Assembly (NCBI RefSeq): GCF_027107535.1
Contig: NZ_CP114283.1
Location: 7,316,001 to 7,380,000, forward strand
Reading direction: 5' to 3'
Length of the DNA stretch: 64,000 nt
From: Streptomyces aurantiacus
GTDB taxonomy: Bacteria; Actinomycetota; Actinomycetes; Streptomycetales; Streptomycetaceae
The position numbers and the translations under genes were made by a program. Shown here in pieces: positions 8,649 through 16,921 of this stretch. The stretch's first letter is position 1; the number at the start of each line of letters is the position of its first letter. Under the pieces are notes generated by a model. The model was not told where the DNA came from. It did no database searches and saw only the letters and a program-made list of their open reading frames with translations.

Positions 8649-8743
8649 GAACGCCACGCTACGCGCGTGGTTCACGCGCTGGTGACCGCGTGATACACAC
8701 AGGCGGGTCACGTTCTCCTGTCCGCCAACAGGAAGGTTGCCCC

Positions 8744-10105
8744 ATGTCCGCAACACGACGCGAGGTGCTCGCCCGCTCCGGTGCCCTGGGAGTGGGCATC
8801 GCCTTCACCGGAGCCGTGTCGGAGCTCTTCACGGGTACGGCCGCCGCGCTGGGCCACTCCGGATACGGCCCCCTGCTCCCCGATCCGGAAGGCCTGCTGG
8901 ATCTGCCGAAAGGTTTCCGCTACCGGGTGCTGTCCCGCGAGGGCGACGCGCTCCTCTCCGGCGAGGGCCGGGTGCCGAGCAACCACGACGGCATGGCCGC
9001 CTTCGGCGGCAGACACGGCCGCGTCCACCTGGTCCGTAACCACGAGAACCGCGCCACCGGAAGGATCCCGGTCCCCACGGTCGAGGGCCTCACCTACGAC
9101 CCGATGGGCAAGGGCGGCTGCACCTCACTGACCCTCGACGCGCACGGGAGCGTGGTCGGCGAGCGGGTGGCGATCGCCGGCACGGCAGTCAACTGCGCGG
9201 GCGGACCCACCCCTTGGGGCACCTGGCTGACCTGCGAGGAGACGGAGGACAAGGCCGGCACGAACGGCTACACCAAGGACCACGGCTTCATCTTCGAGGT
9301 CGACCCGTCGGACCCGCGCCGCACGGGAGCGGTCCCGCTGACCGCCATGGGCCGTTTCCAGCACGAGGCGGTGGCCGTCGACCCGAAGCGCGGTGTCGTC
9401 TACGAGACGGAGGACGCCTTCGAGAAGCCCTTCGGTCTCTTCTACCGCTTCCTGCCCAAGAAGCCCGAGGGCGGCCGCGGTTCACTCCGTGCGGGCGGCC
9501 GGCTCCAGGCGATGCGTGTGCCGGGCGTACCGGACCTGTCCTCGATCCAGGAGACGGGGGCGACCTTCGACCGCGTCGAGTGGGTGGACGTACCGGATCC
9601 GCTCGCCGCCGAGACCGCCATCCGCTTCCAGGACTTCGGCCGCAAGGGCGTCACCCATGCCCAGAAGCTGGAGGGCTGTTACTGGGGTGGGAGGTCCGTC
9701 TACTTCGTCTCGTCGTTCGCCCACAGCAGCGAGGGGTCGGCGGCCGACCACTTCGGCCAGATCTGGCGGTACGACCCCGAGGCCCGCCGGCTCACGCTGG
9801 TGATCGTCTTCGGCCCCGACACCGACGTGCAGATGCCCGGTGAGTCCCCCGACAACATCTGCCTCGCCCCGAGCGGCGGCCTCATGGTGTGCGAGGACGG
9901 CGGGGGCGTGCAGCACGTGTACGGCGTGACCCGGCGCGGCGAGGTGTACCCGATGGCCCGCAACCGGCAGAACATCGGGACACCGGACGCCCCGGAGTGG
10001 GGTGAGTTCGCGGGCGTCGCCTTCTCGCCCGACGGCAGGACGATGTACGTGAACTGCTACGCCCCGGGGACGACGTTCGCGGTGACGGGCCCCTGGCGCA
10101 GGTAG
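8744..10105 (+). CDS. Tat-exported PhoX/DUF839-family protein (alkaline-phosphatase-like)
   Basis: The 453-residue protein begins MSATRREVLARSGALG, a twin-arginine signal with a hydrophobic region ending near AAALG (about residue 38). The body is a DUF839/PhoX-type six-blade propeller: RNHENR, GGCTSLTLD, GTWLTCEE and a late VCEDGGG motif. PhoX enzymes are Ca/Fe-dependent secreted phosphatases; this shorter protein may or may not have phosphatase activity. The ATG at 8744 follows AGGAAGG. A strong stem-loop 8 nt after the stop indicates a single-gene unit. Confidence 0.83.
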   Translation: MSATRREVLARSGALGVGIAFTGAVSELFTGTAAALGHSGYGPLLPDPEGLLDLPKGFRYRVLSREGDALLSGEGRVPSNHDGMAAFGGRHGRVHLVRNHENRATGRIPVPTVEGLTYDPMGKGGCTSLTLDAHGSVVGERVAIAGTAVNCAGGPTPWGTWLTCEETEDKAGTNGYTKDHGFIFEVDPSDPRRTGAVPLTAMGRFQHEAVAVDPKRGVVYETEDAFEKPFGLFYRFLPKKPEGGRGSLRAGGRLQAMRVPGVPDLSSIQETGATFDRVEWVDVPDPLAAETAIRFQDFGRKGVTHAQKLEGCYWGGRSVYFVSSFAHSSEGSAADHFGQIWRYDPEARRLTLVIVFGPDTDVQMPGESPDNICLAPSGGLMVCEDGGGVQHVYGVTRRGEVYPMARNRQNIGTPDAPEWGEFAGVAFSPDGRTMYVNCYAPGTTFAVTGPWRR

Positions 10106-10113
10106 CTCCCCGT

Positions 10114-10140
10114 GCCCCGCCGCGCCGCGCGCGGCGGCGG
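10114..10140 (+). terminator. 12-bp stem-loop after the PhoX-like gene
   Basis: GCCCCGCCGCGC (10114-10125) and GCGCGGCGGGGC (10129-10140) form a perfect 12-bp stem with a 3-nt loop, just after the stop codon at 10105. Confidence 0.75.
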
Positions 10141-10396
10141 GGCTCACCCCTCTCGACACGATGGTGACGTTGACCGGGTGTTCCGACGTGTCCGGTCGGC
10201 GTCACGTGGTGAGAAGGCCCTGCGCACGATCGTTCCCGGGCCGCACGAGCGCGGGTACCGGTTCGTGACGGTGTCGGAGCCGGTCCGAGCCGATTCATCA
10301 CCGCCACTGCTCAGAGCGATCGGATTCTCCTGTTGGACGGCGCAAAATCCACGGTGGAGGCTGGGACGTACCGAACGACCCCCAGGAGGAACCTCC

Positions 10397-11359
10397 ATGC
10401 AGACACGCACCCTCGGTGACGTCCAGGTCGGAGCGATCGGTCTGGGCGGTATGCCGATGTCCATCGAGGGGCGGCCGGACGACGAGCGTTCGGTCGCGGC
10501 CGTCCACGCGGCGCTCGACGCGGGTGTCACCCTGATCGACACCGCCGACGCCTACCACCGGGACGCCCACGAGGTCGGTCACAACGAGTCCCTGATAGCC
10601 CGCGCGGTGGCCGGGTACGGCGGCGACACCTCGGACGTGCTGATCGCGACGAAGGGCGGTCATCTTCGCCCGGGAGACGGCTCCTGGACGCTGGACGGTT
10701 CGCCGGAGTACCTCAAGAAGGCCTGCGACGCCTCGCTCGGGCGGCTCGGTGTCGAGGCCATCGGTCTCTACCAGTTCCACCGGCCGGACCCGAAGGTCCC
10801 CTACGCGGAGTCGGTCGGCGCGATCCGCGATCTGCTGGACGCGGGCAAGATCCGTCTCGCGGGCATCTCCAACGCGAACCCCGATCAGATCCGTCAGGCC
10901 AACGAGATCCTCGGCGGCCGGCTGGTCAGCGTGCAGAACCAGTTCTCGCCCGCGTTCCGTTCCAGCGAGCCGGAGTTGGAGCTGTGCGCGGAACTCGGCA
11001 TCGCGTTCCTGCCGTGGAGTCCGCTGGGCGGCATCTCGCAGGCCCGCGAGCTGGGTTCGCGTTTCGCCGTCTTCGCGGACGTGGCGCGCGAGCGCGGGGT
11101 GAGCCCGCAGCAGGTGTGCCTGGCCTGGATCCTCGCGAAGGCGCCTGTGACGATCCCGATTCCGGGGTCCTCCCGCCCGGAGACGATCCGCGACTCGGCC
11201 GCCGCGGCGAGCCTGAACCTGTCCCCGGAGGAACTGTCCCGCCTGAACGCGGCGCAGTCCTTTGTCCTCGGGGGCGGGGAACGGCGCGACCGGCCTCGCC
11301 GGACCCGCACGTCACCACCCCCGGCCCCCCACCCCCCTCCTGGCAGACTGAGCACGTGA
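10397..11359 (+). CDS. Aldo/keto reductase
   Basis: This 320-residue TIM-barrel oxidoreductase uses NADPH to reduce carbonyls. Visible family features are the Asp of LIDTADAYH, the Lys of IATKGGH, QFHRPDPKVP, GISNANPDQI and the late IPIPGSSRPETI cofactor loop. The ATG at 10397 follows CAGGAGGAA. The last 25 or so residues (RRDRPRRTRTSPPPAPHPP...) are Pro/Arg-rich and lie beyond the normal end of the fold. The stop TGA overlaps the GTG start of the next gene. The substrate is unknown. Confidence 0.9.
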   Translation: MQTRTLGDVQVGAIGLGGMPMSIEGRPDDERSVAAVHAALDAGVTLIDTADAYHRDAHEVGHNESLIARAVAGYGGDTSDVLIATKGGHLRPGDGSWTLDGSPEYLKKACDASLGRLGVEAIGLYQFHRPDPKVPYAESVGAIRDLLDAGKIRLAGISNANPDQIRQANEILGGRLVSVQNQFSPAFRSSEPELELCAELGIAFLPWSPLGGISQARELGSRFAVFADVARERGVSPQQVCLAWILAKAPVTIPIPGSSRPETIRDSAAAASLNLSPEELSRLNAAQSFVLGGGERRDRPRRTRTSPPPAPHPPPGRLST

Positions 11360-12087
11360 GCAGCGACGGAACACAGGACAGCCCCTTCCGGCACGAACGC
11401 ACCGCCCGCGACGAGGCACCGCAGTTCGTGCTGCCCCTGGTCGTCCGTATCGAACGCAACGAACCCCCCGCGCGGACGGACGCCCTGGAGAGCGCGGCCC
11501 GCGCCGTCCTGGTCCTCCTGAGTGACGAGCGGTCGTTCGGCGACGGGGAGTGGGCACAGGCCGTGCGGGACTGGCAGGACGCCCGGATCCGCAAGGTCGT
11601 CCGGCGGGCGCGCGGCGCCGAGTGGCGCCGGGCGGAGGCGCTGCCCGGCATCACCGTCACCGGCAAGTCGGCCGAGGTCCGCGTCTTCCCCCCGGTGCCC
11701 TTGGACGGGTGGCCCAAGGATCTGGCCCGCCTCCAGGTGTCGGGCACGGACCTCGACGACCCGGAGCCGCCGGCGGACGTCGACGCGGCCACGCCCGTGC
11801 TGTGGCTGAGCCCCGGTCTGGACATGTCGGCCGGCAAGGCGATGGCCCAGGCGGGCCACGGCGCCCAGCTCGCCTGGTGGGAGCTGACGCAGGAGGACCG
11901 CACGGCCTGGCGCGAGGCGGGCTTCCCGCTCGCCGTCCGCACGGCGGGTGCCGAGCGGTGGGACGGGCTCACCACGAGCGGGCTGCCCCTGGTGCGCGAC
12001 GCGGGCTTCACGGAGATCGCGCCGGGTTCCTGCACGGTGGTCGCCGACCATCCGGCCCTGCGTCTCGACCGGCCCCGGACGCACTGA
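11356..12087 (+). CDS. Pth2-family peptidyl-tRNA hydrolase-like protein
   Basis: The 243-residue protein starts at GTG 11356 inside the previous stop codon (GTGA overlap). The C-terminal half has the Pth2 signature LDMSAGKAMAQAGHGAQLAW (about residues 155-174) and the final EIAPGSCTVVADHP strand. Pth2 is the archaeal/eukaryotic type of enzyme that releases peptides from stalled peptidyl-tRNA; in actinobacteria it coexists with bacterial Pth. The N-terminal 140 residues (IERNEPPARTDALESAARAVL...) are a lineage-specific extension of unknown role. Confidence 0.82.
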   Translation: MSSDGTQDSPFRHERTARDEAPQFVLPLVVRIERNEPPARTDALESAARAVLVLLSDERSFGDGEWAQAVRDWQDARIRKVVRRARGAEWRRAEALPGITVTGKSAEVRVFPPVPLDGWPKDLARLQVSGTDLDDPEPPADVDAATPVLWLSPGLDMSAGKAMAQAGHGAQLAWWELTQEDRTAWREAGFPLAVRTAGAERWDGLTTSGLPLVRDAGFTEIAPGSCTVVADHPALRLDRPRTH

Positions 12088-12328
12088 CGTTCCGCGGGAG
12101 GCCGGACCACGACACGGCTGGGCGGCGGCGCCGAACGGGCCGGGCACCGTACACACCGGTCGGCAGGTTCGGCGCCCGGCCGGCAGGTCGCTGCCCGGCC
12201 GAACCCCGTCGGCGACTGTGACGGAGCTGACACCGGTCATTGAACACCTCCGCCGCCCCGTACGTATCTTCTGGCGCTGGCCAAGTACAGATCCCCAACG
12301 ACCAGTTGGTGTAACCCGGGAGGCACCT

Positions 12329-13123
12329 TTGCGGCGTATCAATGGCACGGCCCTCGTCATCGTGGCACTCGTCGGAACTCTCGGCGCGCTCGCGTTCCCC
12401 GTGTGGTCGTACGCCGACCGCGCCGGCACGGGGCCGGCGAACCTCGCCGCCGGGACCGTGCCCACACGCTGGGGCCCGCTGACCGCCACGGACCGCGACC
12501 TGATCGTCCGTGTGCGGCTGGCCGGGCTGTGGGAACTGCCCGCCGCCCAGCAGGCACTGGAGCGGACGCCCAGTGGCGCGATGAGGGAGGCGGCCGACCA
12601 CCTGATCGTCGGCCACACCGACCTCGACAAGCGGGTACGGGTGGTCGCGCGTGACCTCGGCGTCGAGCTGCCGAACCAGCCCACCGAACAGCAGCAGGGC
12701 TGGCTGAACCAGATGACCGCCGCGAGCGGCAAGGACTACGAGAAGGTGTGGGCGAACCTGCTTCGCTCCGCGCACGGCAAGATCTTCCCGGCGATCGGGG
12801 CGGTACGGAACCAGACGCGCAACTCGCTGGTGCGGCAGCTCGCCTCGGACGCCAACCAGACCGTGCTCGACCACATCACGGTGCTGGAGAAGACCGGAGC
12901 GGTCGACTTCGAGGCGATCGCGAACGACTCGGTGGCCGGGGCGACGGCCAGCCCGAGCGGTCCGCCGCCGCCTGTCGCCGGGGTGACCCCTGGCGCGGCT
13001 CCGCCCGCGGAGGCCACCGGGAACGTCGAGACCTCGTCGAGCCCGTCGCCCGGCGAGCCCGGCACGGTCAACACGAACCGGCCCGATCCCGGGGACCCGG
13101 ACGCCTCCGCCTCTCCGCAGTAG
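12329..13123 (+). CDS. Membrane-anchored DUF4142 protein, first paralogue
   Basis: The product has 264 residues, starting from TTG 12329 after CGGGAGG. One N-terminal membrane segment (ALVIVALVGTLGALAFPVW) is followed by an exported helical DUF4142 domain. Conserved histidines sit in HLIVGHTDLDKR, LRSAHGKIF and VLDHITVLEK. DUF4142 is a ferritin-like helical bundle of unknown function. The tail from about residue 205 is Pro/Gly/Ser/Thr-rich. The protein is clearly a paralogue of the product of 14990-15916, sharing the motif ELPNQPTEQQQ. The two genes flank the DUF692 gene. Confidence 0.82.
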   Translation: MRRINGTALVIVALVGTLGALAFPVWSYADRAGTGPANLAAGTVPTRWGPLTATDRDLIVRVRLAGLWELPAAQQALERTPSGAMREAADHLIVGHTDLDKRVRVVARDLGVELPNQPTEQQQGWLNQMTAASGKDYEKVWANLLRSAHGKIFPAIGAVRNQTRNSLVRQLASDANQTVLDHITVLEKTGAVDFEAIANDSVAGATASPSGPPPPVAGVTPGAAPPAEATGNVETSSSPSPGEPGTVNTNRPDPGDPDASASPQ

Positions 13124-13290
13124 CAGGGAGCCGCCACCCGTCCGTCCGAACCTCAAATGTTGCTCTGAACGTCCCCACCGATGGGTTCGGCCCCGCTCGC
13201 CGGGGCCATGACTCCGTCACGCCGGAACACAGGTCCGTCGAAGGAGACGACACACAGGTCCTGGTGAAACCGTGGTGAAGGAGGGGGACC

Positions 13291-14613
13291 ATGCAGCACT
13301 TGGGTACGGGAATCGGGTGGCGGCCGGAGATCGCCGACGCCGTGGAGCGCATGCCCGGCATCGACTGGGTCGAGGCGGTCGCCGAGAACGTCTGCCCGGG
13401 GCATCTCCCCGAATCGCTGGTGCGGCTGCGTGAGCGCGGCGTCACGGTGGTTCCGCACGGGGTGTCACTGGGGCTCGGCGGCGCGGACCGGCCGGACGAG
13501 TCAAAACTCGCCGACCTGGCGGCCTGCGCCGAGGCCCTCGGTGCCCCGCTGGTCACCGAGCACATCGCGTTCGTCCGGGCGGGCGGGGCGCTCACCGCCT
13601 CGCCCCTCCTGGAGGCCGGGCACCTGCTGCCCGTCCCCCGCACCCGGGACGCCCTCGACGTCCTGTGCGAGAACATCCGGATCGCCCAGGACGCGCTGCC
13701 GGTACCGCTCGCGGTGGAGAACATCGCGGCGCTGATCTCCTGGCCCGGCGAGGAGATGACCGAGGGCCAGTTCCTGTACGACCTGGTCGACCGGACCGGT
13801 GTCCGGCTGCTCATCGACGTGGCCAACCTCCACACCAACCACGTCAACCGCGGCGAGGACCCCGCCGCGGCCCTGGACGAACTGCCCGTCGAGGCCATCG
13901 CGTACGTCCACGTCGCCGGCGGCTTCCAGCGCGACGGTGTCTGGCACGACAGCCACGCGCACGCGGTGCCTGCGGCGGTCCTCGACGTCCTCGCCGACCT
14001 GGCCTCCCGGGTCCGCCCGCCGGGCGTGCTCCTGGAGCGTGACGAGAACTTCCCCGAGCCGGCCGAGCTGGAGCGCGAGCTGACGGCGATACGGGAGACG
14101 GTGGAGAAGGGGGCCGTGGCCTTGGGTGGCGCGCCCGCGAGGTCCGGCAGCGCCCAAGAGGCCCTCCGGGACGGCCCGAAGGAGGCGCCGTCCACCGACC
14201 CGGCCCGCCAGCGCCTCGCCCTGACGCAGGCCGCCCTGCTGTCCGCGCTCGTCGCGGGGACGCCGGTGCCCGAGGGGTTCGACCGGCCCCGGCTGGCCGT
14301 GCAGGCCCGGGCGCTGGCGGGCAAGCGGGCGGACGTCGTGGCCAAGGTCGCCCCGGAACTGCCGGAGATCCTGGCGGGCGGCTACCGGACGGCGTTCCTG
14401 GCGTACGCGCACGGCCACCCGATGACCGACGGCTACCGGCGGGACGCCCTGGACTTCGCCGAGCACCTGCTGTTCGCCGGACACGTCGAGGACGGGGACG
14501 TGCGCCGGAAGCTGAGCGACTGGTGGCTGGAGCGGTCGGGCTCCGCCCCGCTGTCGCAGCGCCCGGCGGCCCGGCTGGCACGCGCCACGCGACGGGTCCT
14601 GCTGAGGCGTTGA
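13291..14613 (+). CDS. DUF692 multinuclear non-heme iron oxygenase (MNIO) family protein with C-terminal extension
   Basis: The 440-residue protein is preceded by GGAGGGGGACC. Residues 1-285 form the DUF692 TIM barrel. Metal ligands expected for MNIO enzymes are present: H56 (PHGVSL), H91 (TEHIAF), E143 (VENIA), D176 and H184 ([11 protein letters not shown]), H207 (VHVAGG), D220 and H222/H224 (DSHAHAVP), and E249 (LLERDENFP). MNIOs such as MbnB and TglH modify Cys, Asp or other residues of ribosomal peptides. Residues from about 290 form a helical domain ([18 protein letters not shown]) resembling the C-terminal region of actinobacterial homologues. It lies between two DUF4142 genes; the substrate is unknown. 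Confidence 0.88.
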   Translation: MQHLGTGIGWRPEIADAVERMPGIDWVEAVAENVCPGHLPESLVRLRERGVTVVPHGVSLGLGGADRPDESKLADLAACAEALGAPLVTEHIAFVRAGGALTASPLLEAGHLLPVPRTRDALDVLCENIRIAQDALPVPLAVENIAALISWPGEEMTEGQFLYDLVDRTGVRLLIDVANLHTNHVNRGEDPAAALDELPVEAIAYVHVAGGFQRDGVWHDSHAHAVPAAVLDVLADLASRVRPPGVLLERDENFPEPAELERELTAIRETVEKGAVALGGAPARSGSAQEALRDGPKEAPSTDPARQRLALTQAALLSALVAGTPVPEGFDRPRLAVQARALAGKRADVVAKVAPELPEILAGGYRTAFLAYAHGHPMTDGYRRDALDFAEHLLFAGHVEDGDVRRKLSDWWLERSGSAPLSQRPAARLARATRRVLLRR

Positions 14614-14989
14614 GAACCGGTCGACGGGGAGCGTAGGGGCGTTCGTCACGCGTGATGTCGCTCACCCGGGGTGACAGGGATGCCGGTTCCGTACAGGAAA
14701 GCGGGTTTCGTGCCTGCTCAGCGGCACCCTGCGCGGGCCGGGCCGCGCGGGCGCGCACCCAGCAGGCCTTCGGAACCGCCCGCACCCACATGACGCGGGC
14801 AAGGCCCCGAAGGTCACCGGACAGCTCCCCTCGGGCCTTTCCCACCAGCGAAAACACCGCTCCCGCCGCCCCGTCCTGCCGTGTACTCGTTTCGTCCGAA
14901 CCCGTACCGCAGTTGGCGTACTCCACGAAGTAATATGCCAACCCCCATCCAGAAGCGCACTAACGTGCGGTGCCGCAACAGGAGGCACC
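14614..14989 (+). other. Gene-free stretch with a probable promoter for the second DUF4142 gene
   Basis: The 376-bp gap has no convincing gene; a short open frame here has no ribosome site and a composition unlike its neighbours. The right end is AT-richer and holds TAATAT at 14931-14936, a perfect -10 hexamer, 54 bp before the ATG at 14990. No good -35 box lies at the right spacing, so an ECF-type or activator-dependent promoter is possible. Confidence 0.45.
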
Positions 14990-15916
14990 ATGCGATCCAT
15001 CAACAGCCGCGGGCTGTTCAGCGGCACCGGGCTCATCGTCGCCGGTCTGACGGCGACCCTCGTGGCGCTGGTCTTCCCGATCTGGTCGTACGCGGACCGG
15101 TCGGGCACGGGCGTGGACACGCTGAACGCCGAGACCGTGTCGACGGGATACGGCCCGCTGTCCGCGCTGGACCGCGACTTCGTCACGAAGGTCCGGCTCG
15201 CGGGCCTGTGGGAGCTGCCCGCCGGCCAGCAGGCGGAGGAACGCGGCACCACCCGGGCCGTGAAGACGGCGGGCGAACACCTCGTCGAGGGCCACACGTT
15301 CCTGGACGAGCGCGTACGTGCCGTGGCCGCGCGGCTCGGCCTCGAACTGCCCAACCAGCCCACCGAGCAGCAGCAGGCGTGGCTCGACACGCTGAGCGCG
15401 GCACGGGGCGGGGAGTACGACACGCAGTTCGCGAACATCCTCCGCAGCGCGCACGGCAAGGTGTTCGGCCTGGTCGCCCAGGTGCGCGCGAACACCCGCA
15501 ACTCGCTCGTCCGTGAACTGGCCGACGACGCGAACACCACGGTGCTGGACCACATCACGGTCCTGGAGGCCACCGGTCTCGTCGACTTCGAGTCCCTGGC
15601 CCGAGACGCGGCCTCCGCGAGCGTGCCCCCGCTCACCAGTTCCCCCGCGCCGCCCGGGCCGCAGGCCTCACCCAGTCCGCCCGTTCCGGCCTCGCCCTCC
15701 CCCTCGCCGACCTACTCCCTGCCGCCGGCCGCGACCAGCCGGCCGACGGACGTCTCCTCCGCGGGACCGAAGGAGACCCGGAACCCCGAATCCGGGGACG
15801 GGGCGAAGGACGGGCAGAAGACGCGGCAGGAGGAGGCGGAGGAGGAGGACGACAGCGCGGCGAAGCCGAAGGACGCGGCGCAGGACAGGGCGCAGGACAG
15901 CGACAAGAAGCCCTAG
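14990..15916 (+). CDS. Membrane-anchored DUF4142 protein, second paralogue, with acidic/lysine tail
   Basis: The 308-residue protein has a clear CAGGAGGCACC ribosome site. It has the same architecture as the product of 12329-13123: an N-terminal membrane segment (GLIVAGLTATLVALVFPIW), an external DUF4142 bundle, and the conserved GHTFLDER, RSAHGKVF, ELPNQPTEQQQ and LDHITVLEATG motifs. After residue 205 the tail is Pro/Ser-rich, then strongly charged with many Lys, Glu and Asp residues, unlike the first paralogue. Such tails often cross or bind the cell wall. The function is unknown. Confidence 0.82.
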   Translation: MRSINSRGLFSGTGLIVAGLTATLVALVFPIWSYADRSGTGVDTLNAETVSTGYGPLSALDRDFVTKVRLAGLWELPAGQQAEERGTTRAVKTAGEHLVEGHTFLDERVRAVAARLGLELPNQPTEQQQAWLDTLSAARGGEYDTQFANILRSAHGKVFGLVAQVRANTRNSLVRELADDANTTVLDHITVLEATGLVDFESLARDAASASVPPLTSSPAPPGPQASPSPPVPASPSPSPTYSLPPAATSRPTDVSSAGPKETRNPESGDGAKDGQKTRQEEAEEEDDSAAKPKDAAQDRAQDSDKKP

Positions 15917-16019
15917 CAACCGGAGGGCACCGAAACGAAACGTCACACAGCGAGGACGCTTCGTCCAAAATGTGAACAAGCCATGGCGCGGCCGGGCCCT
16001 CGTCGCATAGAAATCCCGC

Positions 16020-16793
16020 ATGCTCTGGGTCCTCCTCCTTCTCCTGGCCTGGGTCGCGGCCGGTACGACCTGTACGCGCCTGTGCCTGGCCTCCGTCCGC
16101 GCCGCCGCCGCGGACGACCCGCACGCCTCCCACGAGCGCGCTCTGACGCTCTACGAGGCGGCGTTCCTGTCGGGCGGCCCCGCGCGGGTCGCCGACCTGA
16201 CACTCGTGTCGATGGCCCGCCAGCGCCGGCTGCTGCTCGCCCACACGGGCTGGGCGACCGTCGTGGACCCGCGCGGCCGGGACGAGATGGAGCGCTCGGT
16301 GCTGGGTGCGATAGGCCCCGACGGGCAGTCACGGATAGCGCCGGTCCGTACGAGCGCGGCCGCCGCGGAGTCCGTACGTGTCCTCGCCGACCGTCTCGTC
16401 GCGGCGGGCCTCGCCGTGCCGGACGGCACGCGCACCACCGTCGCGGACGCGGTGCGCCAGGTCCGGTCGGCCGCGGCGGCCGTGCTGGTGCTGGGCTCGA
16501 TCGCGCTGCTGATGCCCGCTCAGGCCCAGGAGGAGCGGGCGCTGGTGGCCGTCTGGTTCACGCTCCCCCTGATCCTCACCCTGAGCTGCCTCGCCATCGC
16601 CCGGATCGAGGTCCACCCCTACACCCGCTGGGCGTCCCCGGCCGGACAGCACCTGCTGAGCTCCCTGACCTGCCGCGCGGACACCGGCAGTGACGACCGT
16701 ACGTACCTCACCACCGTGGCCGTACGCGGAATCCGCGCGGTCGGCGAACCGGATCTGCGGGCGGCCTTCGGGCACCGCGAGCCGCACGCCTGA
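16020..16793 (+). CDS. TIGR04222-like membrane protein
   Basis: This 257-residue protein has a hydrophobic N-terminus (MLWVLLLLLAWVAAG), a cytoplasmic-type region with LTLYEAAFLSGGPARVADLTL that fits the TIGR04222 domain, and two central membrane helices (about residues 155-200). TIGR04222 proteins of actinobacteria recur near DUF692 genes and often end in Gly/Cys-rich tails; this one ends in AFGHREPHA without such a tail. There is no Shine-Dalgarno sequence before the ATG at 16020, so translation may be leaderless. It follows the second DUF4142 gene by 103 bp. Confidence 0.72.
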   Translation: MLWVLLLLLAWVAAGTTCTRLCLASVRAAAADDPHASHERALTLYEAAFLSGGPARVADLTLVSMARQRRLLLAHTGWATVVDPRGRDEMERSVLGAIGPDGQSRIAPVRTSAAAAESVRVLADRLVAAGLAVPDGTRTTVADAVRQVRSAAAAVLVLGSIALLMPAQAQEERALVAVWFTLPLILTLSCLAIARIEVHPYTRWASPAGQHLLSSLTCRADTGSDDRTYLTTVAVRGIRAVGEPDLRAAFGHREPHA

Positions 16794-16921
16794 GGGCGCT
16801 CCGGGCGCGCGTGGGGCGCGCATCGGGGTGCTTGGGCCGACATCCACGGGCCGGTGCTTTACTTCGCCAAGTACCGAACGAAACATCCCTTTTGTTGCTG
16901 CCGTGCACTGAAGGGAAAGCG

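Noticed and set aside
14652..14933. A 93-codon plus-strand frame in the gap before the second DUF4142 gene, as a possible MNIO precursor peptide
   Set aside because: No ribosome site, no repeated Cys motif and a composition like non-coding DNA; only four scattered Cys.
13291..16793. Calling the MNIO block a methanobactin or bufferin cluster
   Set aside because: No MbnC/BufC-type partner gene and no Cys-rich short precursor are present; only the DUF692 enzyme is shared.
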